From the NCBI GenBank assembly GCA_021783515.1, contig JAJXTV010000013.1, positions 31,948 to 95,947 on the forward strand: 64,000 nucleotides of DNA, written 5' to 3'. Source of the DNA: Nitrospirota bacterium (GTDB lineage Bacteria; Nitrospirota; Thermodesulfovibrionia; Thermodesulfovibrionales; UBA6898). Under the pieces are notes generated by a model. That model saw nothing but the letters and a program-made list of their open reading frames with translations. It ran no database searches and was not told the origin of the DNA. Positions within the stretch are counted from its first letter, which is position 1. Every line of letters starts with the position of its first letter. Shown here piece by piece: positions 35,062 to 44,721 of this stretch. The position numbers and the translations under genes are program-made.

Positions 35062-35192
35062 ACTCTCCTCCTTCTCATTATATGATTTCATGCATAACAT
35101 CTCATGTGCGCAGAATGCGCTCTGCAATAACCGGGAAACCGCGTGGCTCGCGGCATCCTTCCCGATTCCACCCTTGCAGTAAATCAGATGAA

Positions 35193-35222
35193 ATAATAAG
35201 CGGAGCGGAAAGCGATTGTCAA
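35193..35222 (-). promoter_or_regulatory. Sigma-70 promoter of the porin gene
   Basis: Minus-strand TTGACA (35217-35222), 18-base spacer, TATTAT (35193-35198). The leader would be about 125 bases. Confidence 0.7.
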
Positions 35223-35333
35223 GACTCATTTCATATCGATTCTTATATGTGGCAACGGGGACTCAGAGATGCCGCGGTCTTCTGCAGGGCGCGGCTTTTC
35301 CCTTATGCATCGTTCACGGTATAATACGCTGCA

Positions 35334-36143
35334 ATGCGGAACATCATAGACTTCCATACCCATGTCTTCCCCGACGAGCTCGCCGGGCGCGCCGTGGCGG
35401 CCCTCCTCGAAGAGGGGAAGAAGAAATGGGACGTCACCGCCCATCTGGACGGAAGGAACGCGTCCCTCCTCGCCTCGATGGACAGAAACGGTATCGGCAA
35501 AAGCGTCGTCTGTTCCATCGCCACAAGGCCCTCACAGTTCGGCCCGATACTCGCCTTCTCCGAAAAGATCCGGTCCGAAAGGATCATCCCTTTTCCGTCC
35601 CTTCATCCCGACGATCACCACGCGAGGGAGCACGTCTCACAGATCAAAAGGTCCGGGTTCAAAGGCATCAAGTTTCATCCCTACTATCAGCAGTTCACGA
35701 TAGACGACGATAGGCTCTTCCCGATCTACGAGAAGATCTGCGAGGAGGGGCTGATAGTCGTCATGCATACGGGATTCGACCTCGCCTTCGACAGAAAGCG
35801 TATCGCCGACCCGGCCAAGATCGTCCGGATACAGGAGCGCTTCCCGCAATTCAAGCTGGTCACCACGCACCTGGGCGCGTGGGAAGACTGGGAAGAGGTG
35901 GAGAATCGGCTCATCGGGAAAAAGATATACATGGAGATATCCTATGCACTCGATATCCTCGGCAGGGAGCGGGCCCGGCGCATGATACTGGACCATCCGG
36001 CCGAATACGTGCTCTTCGGGTCCGACTCGCCCTGGACAGGACAGGACAAGACGCTGGCACTGCTGAAAGGACTGGAGCTCGGGGCCGAACGGGAGCAGAA
36101 GATACTGGCCGGCAATGCTGCGGCATTATTGGAATCCGTGTAA
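35334..36143 (+). CDS. Amidohydrolase-2 family metal-dependent hydrolase
   Basis: A 269-residue TIM-barrel hydrolase. Metal motifs: DFHTHVFPDE at the N-terminus, GIKFHPYYQQF, VVMHTGF, VTTHLGAWEDW and FGSDSPWTG. This is the aminocarboxymuconate-semialdehyde decarboxylase-like (amidohydrolase_2) family; some members decarboxylate or hydrolyse ring-derived acids. There is no ribosome-binding site; TATAAT lies at about 35319-35324, about ten bases before the ATG, so the message may be almost leaderless. Confidence 0.85.
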   Translation: MRNIIDFHTHVFPDELAGRAVAALLEEGKKKWDVTAHLDGRNASLLASMDRNGIGKSVVCSIATRPSQFGPILAFSEKIRSERIIPFPSLHPDDHHAREHVSQIKRSGFKGIKFHPYYQQFTIDDDRLFPIYEKICEEGLIVVMHTGFDLAFDRKRIADPAKIVRIQERFPQFKLVTTHLGAWEDWEEVENRLIGKKIYMEISYALDILGRERARRMILDHPAEYVLFGSDSPWTGQDKTLALLKGLELGAEREQKILAGNAAALLESV

Positions 36144-36206
36144 CCCCTCCTGTCTCCGGAATCCCCTCAGCGAGATTCCTCTCCCGGGAATTCCCGCAGC
36201 CGGACG

Positions 36207-36638
36207 TCAGGGCGACTCATTGAGCACCAGCCAGTAGAGACCGAGGTTCTGCACCGCCTCGGCAAACTGCCTGAAGTCGACCGGCTTGCGCACGTAACTG
36301 TTTGCTCCGAGTTTATAACTTTCGATCCGGTCCTTGTCCTCGCTCGACGTGGTGAGCACCACCACCGGCAGAAGCTTGGTCTTCTCTTCCTCGCGGATCT
36401 TCTGCAGAAACTCAAGCCCGTCCATCCGCGGCATCTTCAGGTCGAGCAGCACGACCTGGGGCAGCAGCTCCGGATCGCGGTCGGAGTATTTTCCGGAACA
36501 GTAAAGATATTCCACCGCCTCGACTCCATCGCGGACCACCACCACCTCGTTGGCGATCCGGCTCTTCGCAAGCGCCCGGAGGGTAAGCTTTACATCGTCA
36601 GGATTGTCCTCCACCAGAAGTATCTGTTTTTTATTCAT
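36207..36638 (-). CDS. Rcp1-type single-domain response regulator
   Basis: A 143-residue receiver. EDNPDD near the N-terminus and LLDLKMPRMDGLEFL (phosphoacceptor Asp) with the long loop between them (CSGKYSDRDPELLPQ) are typical of Rcp1-like regulators that pair with phytochrome-type or GAF kinases. Thr (VVVLTTSSED) and Lys (YVRKPVDF) are present. It begins 47 bases after the large kinase gene ends, so they are presumably partners. Confidence 0.9.
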   Translation of the reverse strand: MNKKQILLVEDNPDDVKLTLRALAKSRIANEVVVVRDGVEAVEYLYCSGKYSDRDPELLPQVVLLDLKMPRMDGLEFLQKIREEEKTKLLPVVVLTTSSEDKDRIESYKLGANSYVRKPVDFRQFAEAVQNLGLYWLVLNESP

Positions 36639-36685
36639 TCCCGCTCCTCACAACACGTTTACCCTGCAGGTATTTTACTCTAGCA

Positions 36686-39034
36686 TTAACAGAGAGTAAA
36701 AAACACTGCGGCGCCCCGTCCTGTCTCTCCTTCTATCCAGACCCTTCCCCTGTGGCGTTCCACAATCCTCTTCACCGTGGCAAGACCGATCCCCGTGCCG
36801 CCGAAGTCGCCCGCGTCGTGAAGCCTCTGAAAGGGCTGAAAGAGCTTGTTCGCATATCGCATGTCGAATCCGACCCCGTTGTCCCTGACAAAAAAAATCT
36901 TTTCGCCGTCCTGCCTCATGCTCCCGACCTCGATGATCGCGGGATCGGAGCGCTCCGTAAACTTCCACGCATTGCCCATCAGATTCTCGAGGACTATCGC
37001 AAGCAACCTTTCGTCACCCTCCGCCTCCATCCCTTCCGCAATCTTTACCTCCACCCGCCTCCCGGGATGAGCTTCGGCCAGCCTCCGGGCAACACCGTGG
37101 GCGATCTCCCCGAGGTCCACGCCCTCGGATTTCATATCCGCCCGCGTCAACCGCGAGAGCTTCAGAATGTCATCGATCAGGCCTCCCATGTGCTGGGTCG
37201 CCGCGCGGACGCGCTCCAGGTAGTCCTTCCCCTCCGCGTCGAGCCTGTCGGCGTAATCTTCGAGCAGGGCAAGACTGAAGCCGTCGATGCTCCGGAGCGG
37301 CGTCCTCAAGTCATGGGACACGGAGTAGGCAAATGACTCCAGCTCCCGGTTGACCGCCTCGAGTTCGGCCGCCCGCAGCTTCTCCGACTCCAGAAGGAGC
37401 ATCCTCTCGAGAGCAATCGCAACCTGGCCGGCAACGGTCTTCATCATCGCAAGGTCTTCCCGGCCGAACGCAGTGCGGGACCGCGTGCCAAAAGAAAGCG
37501 TGCCTATCACCCTGCCGCCCGAAAGGAGAGGATGGCACGCATACGCAGTAATGCCCAGGGGCCTGACGCGGTCGGTACGCGGATCGGGCGTACCGGGTAT
37601 GTCCTCACAGACGATGAAGACACCGTTGCGCGCCACGCATCCGCAGACACCGGCGCCGAAATCGAGCCACTCGACCGCGGCCGCCTCCTCCGGAGAGACC
37701 CCGGAATATGCATTCAGACGGAGGCGGCCCGCCTTTTCATCGACGAGATAGTTGAAAAACACGTGACAGTCCAGGAAGCCCATCACTTTTCGGCAGATAC
37801 CGTCAACGACATCCTGGGGCCTGTCGCTTTCGAGCAGCCCGGCCGCCGTCTCAGAGAGTATTTCGGACCGCTCCTTCGCCTTCCGAAGCGCATCGGACGT
37901 CTCCTGATAATCATGGATGACGCTCCTGAGATGGCGCGTCATCGCGTCAAAGGCGCGGGAAAGCCGGCCCACCTCATCGGTTGCCTGGGTCGCCACCCTG
38001 TGATCGAGGTCGCCGCCCCCTATTATCTCGGCACCTTTCTCCAGCGCGAGGATAGGGCCGGTAACGCCCTTTGCCACCGCAGCAGCCGCAAAAATTCCCA
38101 GAACGATCACGAAGAACTGAACGACCAGAAGCAGTATCTTGAGTCTGCCGATCGCCGCAAAGGCTTCGGCGGTATCGATCTTCGCAATAAGCCCCCAGCG
38201 GAGATAGGGAATATTCCTCCATGCCGCCAGCACCTGCTCGCCCCCATAATCCACCGAGACACCCGAACCGTTTTCCCCCGTGACCGCTTTTTGGGCGGGA
38301 TAGGCGGTCTTTTCATCGAACCGAACAGTCTTCTTCAGGGCGGCAGCAGGGTCGCCCCGCAACGGGCTCAGGAAGACGACACCGTCACCTCTCTTTCGGA
38401 CTATAAGCGCTTCCCCCGTATTTCCCAGGCCGGTAGTATCGCCGATGAAGCGGTAGATAGCGCCCATATCGATTTCTACGGCGACTTCACCCTCAAGCTC
38501 GCCTTCCGGATTCCGAATCGGTGCAACCCCCGCAATGACGAAATGCCCCTTGTCGTAATAGATGTCCGTGAAATAAACCCCCTTCCTGCCTTCCTCCGAC
38601 GCCCTTCTGTCCGCGAGGGGCCCTCCAAGGTCCTGTCTGTGCCCCTCTCCGCTCGCATACACCACTACCCCGTGCGGGTTGACAAGCATCACGTCCAGAT
38701 ATTCGTAATTCTCCTGGATAGGTTTGAGCCTTGCGTCCAGCATCTTCTTCGCCTCCGCGCGGACGCGGCCGGAGGGGCCGTTGGGATTCCTTAACAGCAG
38801 CGGCAATTCGTCTTCGACGACGTCCAGATTCCTGATCGCATTGATATCGGCGGCCCGCTCCCGGAAAAACGTCTCGATCTTGTCTTTTTTCAGGTCGGCG
38901 ATGGTATTGAGCTGCGCAAGACGCAGGGCAACAATCGAGTCCCTTTCATGGGGAAAGACTACAAGGCCCAGCAAAACCGCAGGGATCACTGCGAAGGCGA
39001 TCAGTAAAAGCAATATCTTCGGTTTGATCGACAT
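36686..39034 (-). CDS. dCache-HAMP-GAF sensor histidine kinase
   Basis: A 782-residue membrane kinase. TM1 about residues 7-27, a periplasmic double-Cache sensor (28-290), TM2 about 300-320, HAMP (PILALEKGAEIIGGGDLDHR), GAF (about 400-540, with a HVFFNYL start), HisKA with H in YSVSHDLRTPLRSIDGF and HATPase (NGVGFDMRYANKLFQPFQ; GGTGIGLATVKRIV). The kinase core resembles phytochrome-type kinases that signal to Rcp1-like receivers, and one lies next downstream. Ligand unknown. A four-copy 12-base repeat lies over its promoter region. Confidence 0.9.
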   Translation of the reverse strand: MSIKPKILLLLIAFAVIPAVLLGLVVFPHERDSIVALRLAQLNTIADLKKDKIETFFRERAADINAIRNLDVVEDELPLLLRNPNGPSGRVRAEAKKMLDARLKPIQENYEYLDVMLVNPHGVVVYASGEGHRQDLGGPLADRRASEEGRKGVYFTDIYYDKGHFVIAGVAPIRNPEGELEGEVAVEIDMGAIYRFIGDTTGLGNTGEALIVRKRGDGVVFLSPLRGDPAAALKKTVRFDEKTAYPAQKAVTGENGSGVSVDYGGEQVLAAWRNIPYLRWGLIAKIDTAEAFAAIGRLKILLLVVQFFVIVLGIFAAAAVAKGVTGPILALEKGAEIIGGGDLDHRVATQATDEVGRLSRAFDAMTRHLRSVIHDYQETSDALRKAKERSEILSETAAGLLESDRPQDVVDGICRKVMGFLDCHVFFNYLVDEKAGRLRLNAYSGVSPEEAAAVEWLDFGAGVCGCVARNGVFIVCEDIPGTPDPRTDRVRPLGITAYACHPLLSGGRVIGTLSFGTRSRTAFGREDLAMMKTVAGQVAIALERMLLLESEKLRAAELEAVNRELESFAYSVSHDLRTPLRSIDGFSLALLEDYADRLDAEGKDYLERVRAATQHMGGLIDDILKLSRLTRADMKSEGVDLGEIAHGVARRLAEAHPGRRVEVKIAEGMEAEGDERLLAIVLENLMGNAWKFTERSDPAIIEVGSMRQDGEKIFFVRDNGVGFDMRYANKLFQPFQRLHDAGDFGGTGIGLATVKRIVERHRGRVWIEGETGRGAAVFFTLC

Positions 39035-39078
39035 TTTCTATACGAAGCGTTCTCCCGGAAAGGGAGAAACTTCCTACA

Positions 39079-39126
39079 TTATACCCTACCTTATACCCTA
39101 CCTTATACCCTACCTTGTACCCTATC
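39079..39126. repeat. 12-base tandem repeat, four copies, over a promoter region
   Basis: Three exact units TTATACCCTACC (39079-39090, 39091-39102, 39103-39114) and a fourth with two changes (39115-39126). Read on the minus strand each unit contains GGTATAAGG, and the copy nearest the kinase gene becomes a perfect TATAAT (39078-39083), 44 bases before the kinase ATG. Confidence 0.85.
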
Positions 39127-39225
39127 GGAATTCGGTGAGGTCAGGGGCGCCTCGCGCCTTGTCCGGTGCCGCTGTCGTATTGAAAATATGCCTCTGGTGT
39201 GATAACCTAAAGTCCCGTAACGGTT

Positions 39226-41061
39226 ATGAAAACGTCAAAGACTGATACAGACAAGATTCTCCTTTCCGGCAATGAGGCCCTCGCCCTGGGCGCCTTCGAG
39301 GCTGGGGTAAAGGTCGCGGCGGCTTATCCCGGGACGCCCTCCACCGAAATACTCGAAAACCTCTCCGGTTATGAGGGTGTCTACACCGAATGGGCCCCGA
39401 ACGAAAAGGTTGCGCTGGAAGTTGCGCTCGGGGCCGCCTTTGCGGGAGTAAGGGCGCTCGCCACGATGAAGCACGTCGGCCTCAACGTCGCCGCCGATCC
39501 CCTCTTTACCTCGGCCTATACCGGCGTCAGGGGCGGTTTGGTGATCGTCGTCGCCGACGATCCGGACATGCACAGCTCTCAAAACGAGCAGGACAGCAGA
39601 AATTACGCCTTCGCAGCGAAGGTGCCGATGGTCGAGCCGTCGGACTCCGCTGAGGCGAAAGATCTTCTCAAAGCGGCCTACCGGATCAGCGAAGAATTCG
39701 ACACGCCTGTCCTTCTCAGAACATCCACCCGCGTATCCCACGTCAAGGGCGTCGTCACGAAGGGCAAGGCCGAGAAGCCTGCCGTGAAGCCAGGAATCGA
39801 GAAGATGCCCGAGAAATTCGTGATGCTGCCGGCCAATGCCAGGAAGAGAAGGGTCGAGATCGCGCTGCGCATGGAGCGGCTGAAGGAATTCTGCGAGACC
39901 TTCACCGGCAACAGGATCGAATGGGGCGACAGGGAGCGGGGGTTCATTACTTCCGGCGCGTCTTACCTTTATGTGAAAGAGGTCTTTCCGAAGGCCTCGG
40001 TGCTGAAACTCGGCATGGTCTGGCCGCTGCCCGAAAGGATGATCAGGTCGTTCACGGAGAAGGTCGATGAGGTCGTGATCGTCGAGGAACTCGACCCGTT
40101 CCTTGAGCTGCATATCCGGGCGATGGGCATCTCCTGCAGGGGCAAGGACCTGGTGCCGGCAATTGGCGAGCTGAACCCCGCTATCGTGCGCCAGTCTATC
40201 ACAGGGGAAAAGGCCGAGGGGGTATTTGAGCCGGTCCAGATCCCGATGCGTCCGCCGAACCTCTGTCCGGGATGCCCCCACCGCGGCATCTTTTATGCGA
40301 TTTCGAAGCTGGGTGTCTTCGTGACCGGCGATATCGGCTGCTATACGCTGGCGGCGCTGAAGCCGCTTTCGGCCATGGACACCTGCGTCTGCATGGGAGC
40401 CGGCATCGGCAACGCCCACGGCATGGCCAAGGCGCTTGGAAACGACGGCCTCGGGAAGATCGTGGCGGTTATCGGGGATTCCACCTTTTTCCATTCCGGC
40501 ATCACCGGTCTCATCGACATCGTGTTTAACCGGGGGAATTCGACCGTTGTGATCCTCGACAACCGGACGACCGGGATGACCGGTCACCAGCCCCACCCCG
40601 CCTCGGGCGTGACGATCACCGGCGATCCCACCGTTGCGATCGATATCGAAGGGCTGTGCAGGGCTGTCGGGGTCAAGCACGTCAGGACGGTCAATCCGCA
40701 TGATACCGAGGAGTGCGGGAAGGTGCTTAAGGAGGAGCTTCAGAGGGCGGAGCCTTCCGTGATCATCACCAAGGCCCCTTGCGTTTTGCTGCCTGAGATG
40801 AAGAGGCGAAAAGACAAGAAGCTATACGTCGTGGTGTCCGAAAAGTGCACCGGCTGCAGGTCATGCCTCCGCCTCGGCTGCCCGGCTATAGAATGGGCGC
40901 CGCTTACCGAGGAGGAGGCGAAGCAGCGGGGCTACAAACCGAAGCAGAAGGGATTTTCGCGGATCAATGCGGTGCTTTGCGACGGCTGCGGCCAATGCGC
41001 GCCGCTCTGCAAATTCAGGGCGATTGTGGCATCGGGGGAGGAAGATGAAGAAATCCGGTAA
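39226..41061 (+). CDS. iorA: Indolepyruvate:ferredoxin oxidoreductase, alpha subunit
   Basis: A 611-residue thiamine-diphosphate enzyme subunit that oxidatively decarboxylates aryl 2-oxo acids to aryl-acyl-CoA with ferredoxin reduction. It opens with LLSGNEALALGAFEAGVKVAAAYPGTPST, as in IorA. The TPP-binding half has CPGCPHRGIFYAI and GDIGCYTL with GIGNAHGMAKALG. The C-terminus has two ferredoxin-like clusters (CTGCRSCLRLGCPAIEW and CDGCGQCAPLCKF). It overlaps iorB by 17 bases and heads the long cluster. It can run in either direction, so biosynthetic use is possible. Confidence 0.95.
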   Translation: MKTSKTDTDKILLSGNEALALGAFEAGVKVAAAYPGTPSTEILENLSGYEGVYTEWAPNEKVALEVALGAAFAGVRALATMKHVGLNVAADPLFTSAYTGVRGGLVIVVADDPDMHSSQNEQDSRNYAFAAKVPMVEPSDSAEAKDLLKAAYRISEEFDTPVLLRTSTRVSHVKGVVTKGKAEKPAVKPGIEKMPEKFVMLPANARKRRVEIALRMERLKEFCETFTGNRIEWGDRERGFITSGASYLYVKEVFPKASVLKLGMVWPLPERMIRSFTEKVDEVVIVEELDPFLELHIRAMGISCRGKDLVPAIGELNPAIVRQSITGEKAEGVFEPVQIPMRPPNLCPGCPHRGIFYAISKLGVFVTGDIGCYTLAALKPLSAMDTCVCMGAGIGNAHGMAKALGNDGLGKIVAVIGDSTFFHSGITGLIDIVFNRGNSTVVILDNRTTGMTGHQPHPASGVTITGDPTVAIDIEGLCRAVGVKHVRTVNPHDTEECGKVLKEELQRAEPSVIITKAPCVLLPEMKRRKDKKLYVVVSEKCTGCRSCLRLGCPAIEWAPLTEEEAKQRGYKPKQKGFSRINAVLCDGCGQCAPLCKFRAIVASGEEDEEIR

Positions 41062-41650
41062 CATCCTCCTTTGCGGCGTCGGCGGCCAGGGCATCCTCCT
41101 TGCGAGCGAGGTACTTTCGTCGGTCCTCCTTAAGGCCGGGTACGACGTCAAGCAGAGCGAGGTACACGGGATGGCCCAGCGCGGCGGTTCAGTCGTCTCT
41201 CACATCCGGTACGGGAAAAAAGTCTATTCCCCCCTCATCGAACCGGGCACGGCCGACACCACCGTGTCCTTCGAACTTCTGGAAGCGCTCCGCTATCTGC
41301 CGTTTTACCGCAAGGGCGGCACCGTTATCGTCAATACGCAGAAGATACTGCCCTCCCCGGTTGCATCGGGGATGGCCTCCTACCCCGAGGACGTACTCGA
41401 GCAATTGGCCGGCCGCGGGTTGTCGGTACTTCCGATAGACGCCTTCGGGATCGCCGCGGAGGCGGGTGAAAAACGCGCCGCCAATATCGTTTTGCTCGGG
41501 GCGCTTTCGGCGTTCCTGCCGGCGGACGAGCGCCTCTTCATCGAAACGATAGAAGGCAGGGTGCCGGAGAAGTTCAGACAGGCGAACATCGATGCGTTCA
41601 GAAGAGGCAGGGAATCATCAATCACCAACGGAGGTGAAGTTCGGCCATGA
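41045..41650 (+). CDS. iorB: Indolepyruvate:ferredoxin oxidoreductase, beta subunit
   Basis: A 201-residue gamma-domain-like subunit. The start motif [25 protein letters not shown] and [20 protein letters not shown] are diagnostic of IorB. The ATG at 41045 lies inside the end of iorA. Its stop overlaps the start of the paaK gene (41647), so translation of all three is coupled. Confidence 0.94.
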   Translation: MKKSGNILLCGVGGQGILLASEVLSSVLLKAGYDVKQSEVHGMAQRGGSVVSHIRYGKKVYSPLIEPGTADTTVSFELLEALRYLPFYRKGGTVIVNTQKILPSPVASGMASYPEDVLEQLAGRGLSVLPIDAFGIAAEAGEKRAANIVLLGALSAFLPADERLFIETIEGRVPEKFRQANIDAFRRGRESSITNGGEVRP

Positions 41651-42948
41651 TATGGAATGAGGAGTTCGAGACACTGCCTCGCGAGGCGCTTGAGGCGCTT
41701 CAGCTGAAGAGACTGAAGAACCTCGTCGAGAGGGTCTATGCCGCGGTCCCCTACTACCGCAAGAAGATGGAGGAAGCCGGCGTCAGGCCCGGGGACATCA
41801 GGGAGCTGAAAGACCTCCGCAGACTGCCTTTTACCACGAAAGAGGACCTGAGGCTCAATTATCCCTTCGGACTTTTTGCCGTCCCCTTCGAGAAGGTGGT
41901 CCGGATCCACGCCTCTTCCGGCACAACAGGGAAGCCGACCGTCGTCGGCTACACGAAGAGCGACATCGACTCGTGGGCCGAACTCATGGCGAGGACCCTT
42001 TCCTGCGGAGGGGCCCACAAGGGCGACATCGTGCACAACGCATACGGATATGGCCTTTTCACCGGCGGACTCGGCGCGCACTATGGCGCGGAGAGGCTCG
42101 GCGCCGCGGTCATCCCGATATCCGGCGGCAACTCGAAGCGCCAGATCATGATCATGCAGGACTTCGGTTCGACGGTGCTCATGTGCACGCCGTCCTACGC
42201 CCTGAACCTGGCGGACGTGATGAAAGACATGAACGTCGACCCAAAGACGCTCAAGCTGCGGGTCGGTCTTTTCGGCGCCGAGCCCTGGTCCGAAAAGATG
42301 AGGGAAGAGATCGAAAAGCGGCTGAATATCAGCGCCATCGACATCTTCGGCCTGAGCGAGGTGATGGGGCCGGGAGTGGCGAGCGAGTGCATAGAGGAAA
42401 AGCACGGGCTTCACGTATTCGAGGACTTCTTCATCCCCGAGATCATCAACCCCGAGACCGGCGAGCCGCTTCCGCCGGGTGAGCGCGGTGAACTCGTCTT
42501 CACGACGCTGACGAAGGAGGCCTTCCCGGTTATCCGCTATCGCACGAAAGACCTCTCCCGGCTCATTCCGGAGCCGTGCCGCTGCGGCAGGACGTTTTAC
42601 CGGATGGAAAGGATCACCGGCAGGACCGACGACATGCTGATCATCAGGGGGGTCAACGTCTTCCCGTCCCAGATCGAGCATGTGCTGATGAGCATCGAAG
42701 GGGTCGAGCCCCACTACCAGATCATCGTGGACCGGGAGGGGGCGCTCGATATCGTCGAAGTGCAGGTGGAAGTGAGCGAGGAGATATTCTCGGACGAAGT
42801 GAAGGTCCTCGAAACGCTCGCCAGACGGATCGAGCGGGAGATCAAGGACCTCCTCGGCATTTCCTGTAAGATCAAACTGGTCGAGCCCAAGACGATCCAG
42901 AGGAGCGAAGGCAAGGCAAAGCGCGTAATAGACAACCGGAAACTATGA
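41647..42948 (+). CDS. paaK: Phenylacetate-CoA ligase (first copy)
   Basis: A 433-residue adenylate-forming ligase. The nucleotide-binding motif is [16 protein letters not shown]; further features are [24 protein letters not shown] and the C-terminal [14 protein letters not shown] and RSEGKAKRV. This is PaaK: arylacetate + ATP + CoA to aryl-acetyl-CoA, or the reverse with ADP/AMP in energy conservation. Linkage to iorAB suggests it handles the arylacetyl-CoA made from aromatic 2-oxo acids. GGAGG lies before the ATG. Confidence 0.93.
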   Translation: MIWNEEFETLPREALEALQLKRLKNLVERVYAAVPYYRKKMEEAGVRPGDIRELKDLRRLPFTTKEDLRLNYPFGLFAVPFEKVVRIHASSGTTGKPTVVGYTKSDIDSWAELMARTLSCGGAHKGDIVHNAYGYGLFTGGLGAHYGAERLGAAVIPISGGNSKRQIMIMQDFGSTVLMCTPSYALNLADVMKDMNVDPKTLKLRVGLFGAEPWSEKMREEIEKRLNISAIDIFGLSEVMGPGVASECIEEKHGLHVFEDFFIPEIINPETGEPLPPGERGELVFTTLTKEAFPVIRYRTKDLSRLIPEPCRCGRTFYRMERITGRTDDMLIIRGVNVFPSQIEHVLMSIEGVEPHYQIIVDREGALDIVEVQVEVSEEIFSDEVKVLETLARRIEREIKDLLGISCKIKLVEPKTIQRSEGKAKRVIDNRKL

Positions 42949-43034
42949 AACAGGCCATGGGTCAGAGGTGACGGGTCAGAGGGCTATACCGATAACCCAT
43001 GACCTGTAACCTATAACCTTTTTTGGGAGGTTTT

Positions 43035-43466
43035 ATGAAAGTCGAGCAGATTTCGATATTTCTCGAGAACAAGTCGGGGAGGCTGGCCGAGGTGGCTGCG
43101 GTCCTGGCAGGGGCCGGGATCAACATCCGCGCCCTTTCCCTCGCCGACACTACCGATTTCGGCATCCTGAGGCTGATCGTCAACGACACCGGGAAGGCGA
43201 AGCAGATCCTCAAGGACAACGGCTTCACCGTCGGCAGGACCGAGGTGATCGCCGTCGAAGTGCCTGACAGGCCCGGCGGGCTGGCCCATATCCTCGGCGT
43301 CATGAAGGACCAGGGGATAAACGTGGAATATATGTACGCCTTCGTCCAGAGGTCCGGCGGCAACGCGGTCATCATCTTCCGGTTCGACGAGATCGAAAAA
43401 GCGATCGCGGCCCTGCAGAAGGCCGGGGTGGTGATCCTGAAGGGCGAAGAGGTTTATGCGCTGTGA
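43035..43466 (+). CDS. Tandem ACT-domain protein
   Basis: A 143-residue protein made of two ACT domains: residues 1-70 ([22 protein letters not shown]) and 72-143 ([20 protein letters not shown]). ACT domains bind amino acids and regulate enzymes. Freestanding pairs like this commonly occur beside paaK and iorAB in anaerobes. It probably senses an amino acid related to the pathway. GGGAGG precedes the ATG at 43035. Confidence 0.9.
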   Translation: MKVEQISIFLENKSGRLAEVAAVLAGAGINIRALSLADTTDFGILRLIVNDTGKAKQILKDNGFTVGRTEVIAVEVPDRPGGLAHILGVMKDQGINVEYMYAFVQRSGGNAVIIFRFDEIEKAIAALQKAGVVILKGEEVYAL

Positions 43467-43503
43467 GAAAGCATTCATTTCAATCCATAGAGGAGGAAAG
43501 AGC

Positions 43504-44649
43504 ATGAAGAAACTTACGTTAGTGGCAGCAGGCATCCTGTGCGTCCTTATGCTGGCGGCTCCTGTCCTGGCGGCGGACACCATCAAGGTCGGGGCAATCC
43601 TTGCAGTGACAGGGCCGGCGTCGTTCCTGGGCGCGCCCGAGGCAAAGACGCTCGAGATGATGAGGGACGAAATCAACAAAAAGGGCGGAATCATGGGCAA
43701 GAAGATCGAGCTCATCATCAAGGATTCGGGCGCAAGCCCCGAAAAGGCGCTTTCCTTCGCAAAGCAGCTGATCGAAGAGGACAAGGTCCTTGCGATCATC
43801 GGCCCTTCGACAAGCGGCGAAACGATGAAGATCAAGAACGTCGCGGAGGAAGGCAAGACGATACTCCTTTCCTGCGCCGCGGCCGAGGTGATCGTCAGCC
43901 CCGTCGCAAAATATGTCTTCAAGACCCCGCAGAACGACAGTCTCGCCGTCGAAAAGATCTTCGGCCAGATGAAAAAGATGAACATCAGGAAGATCGCAGT
44001 GCTTTCCAGCAACACCGGCTTCGGCCAGGCGGGCAAGGCCCAGATCGTGAAATTCGCTCCGCAGTTCGGAATCGAGATCGTCAGCAACGAGGTCTACGAC
44101 AAGGCGGCCACGGACCTCACGGCGGAGGTGACCAAGGCGAAGGCCTCGGGCGCCGAGGCGCTGCTGAACTGGTCGATCGAACCGGCGCAGGCGATCGTCA
44201 TCAAGAATGCCCGCCAGATCGGGTTTAAAGGGCCGATCTTCCAGAGCCACGGCTTCGGCAATATCAAATACGTCGAGGCTGCGGGACCGGCCGCCAACGG
44301 CGTGATCTTCCCGGCGGGCAGGCTTCTCATCGCGAACTCGCTGCCCAAGAGCAACCCTCAGAAGGCAGTCCTCATGGCCTACAAAAAAGACTACGAGAAG
44401 AAATTCAAGGAAGACGCCAGCACCTTCGGCGGGCACGCCTATGACGCCATGACGATCCTCGTCAAGGGGATCGAGAAGGCAAAGAGCACAAACGAGGAGG
44501 CGGTCAGGAGCGCCATCGAGAACCTCAAAGGCGTGGTCGGGACCGGGGGTATCTTCAACTTCTCGCCCGAGGACCACAACGGCCTTTCGATAGACGCCTT
44601 CGAGATGCTGACGGTGAAAAACGGCAAATTCGCCATTCTCGGCAAATAA
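43504..44649 (+). CDS. livK: Branched-chain/hydrophobic amino-acid ABC transporter binding protein
   Basis: A 381-residue periplasmic binding protein. Signal peptide MKKLTLVAAGILCVLMLAA..VLA. The type I fold is recognised by IKVGAILAVTGPASFLGAPE, GGIMGKKIELIIKDSG and AIIGPSTSGETM. Start ATG 43504 with GAGGAGG. It begins the livKHMGF importer; specificity could be aromatic or branched amino acids or arylacetates given the neighbours. Confidence 0.92.
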   Translation: MKKLTLVAAGILCVLMLAAPVLAADTIKVGAILAVTGPASFLGAPEAKTLEMMRDEINKKGGIMGKKIELIIKDSGASPEKALSFAKQLIEEDKVLAIIGPSTSGETMKIKNVAEEGKTILLSCAAAEVIVSPVAKYVFKTPQNDSLAVEKIFGQMKKMNIRKIAVLSSNTGFGQAGKAQIVKFAPQFGIEIVSNEVYDKAATDLTAEVTKAKASGAEALLNWSIEPAQAIVIKNARQIGFKGPIFQSHGFGNIKYVEAAGPAANGVIFPAGRLLIANSLPKSNPQKAVLMAYKKDYEKKFKEDASTFGGHAYDAMTILVKGIEKAKSTNEEAVRSAIENLKGVVGTGGIFNFSPEDHNGLSIDAFEMLTVKNGKFAILGK

Positions 44650-44671
44650 CATATTCTTAGCGCAGTCATCG

Positions 44672-44705
44672 ATCGGGAGTGTCCGTTCGGACGGACACTC
44701 CCGAT
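44672..44705 (+). terminator. Strong hairpin between livK and livH
   Basis: A perfect 15-pair stem with a TCGG tetraloop: ATCGGGAGTGTCCGT and its complement. No T-run follows (TGTTCG), so it is more likely an mRNA processing or stabilising element or partial attenuator that raises binding-protein over permease levels. Confidence 0.7.
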
Positions 44706-44721
44706 TGTTCGAGAAATACAG

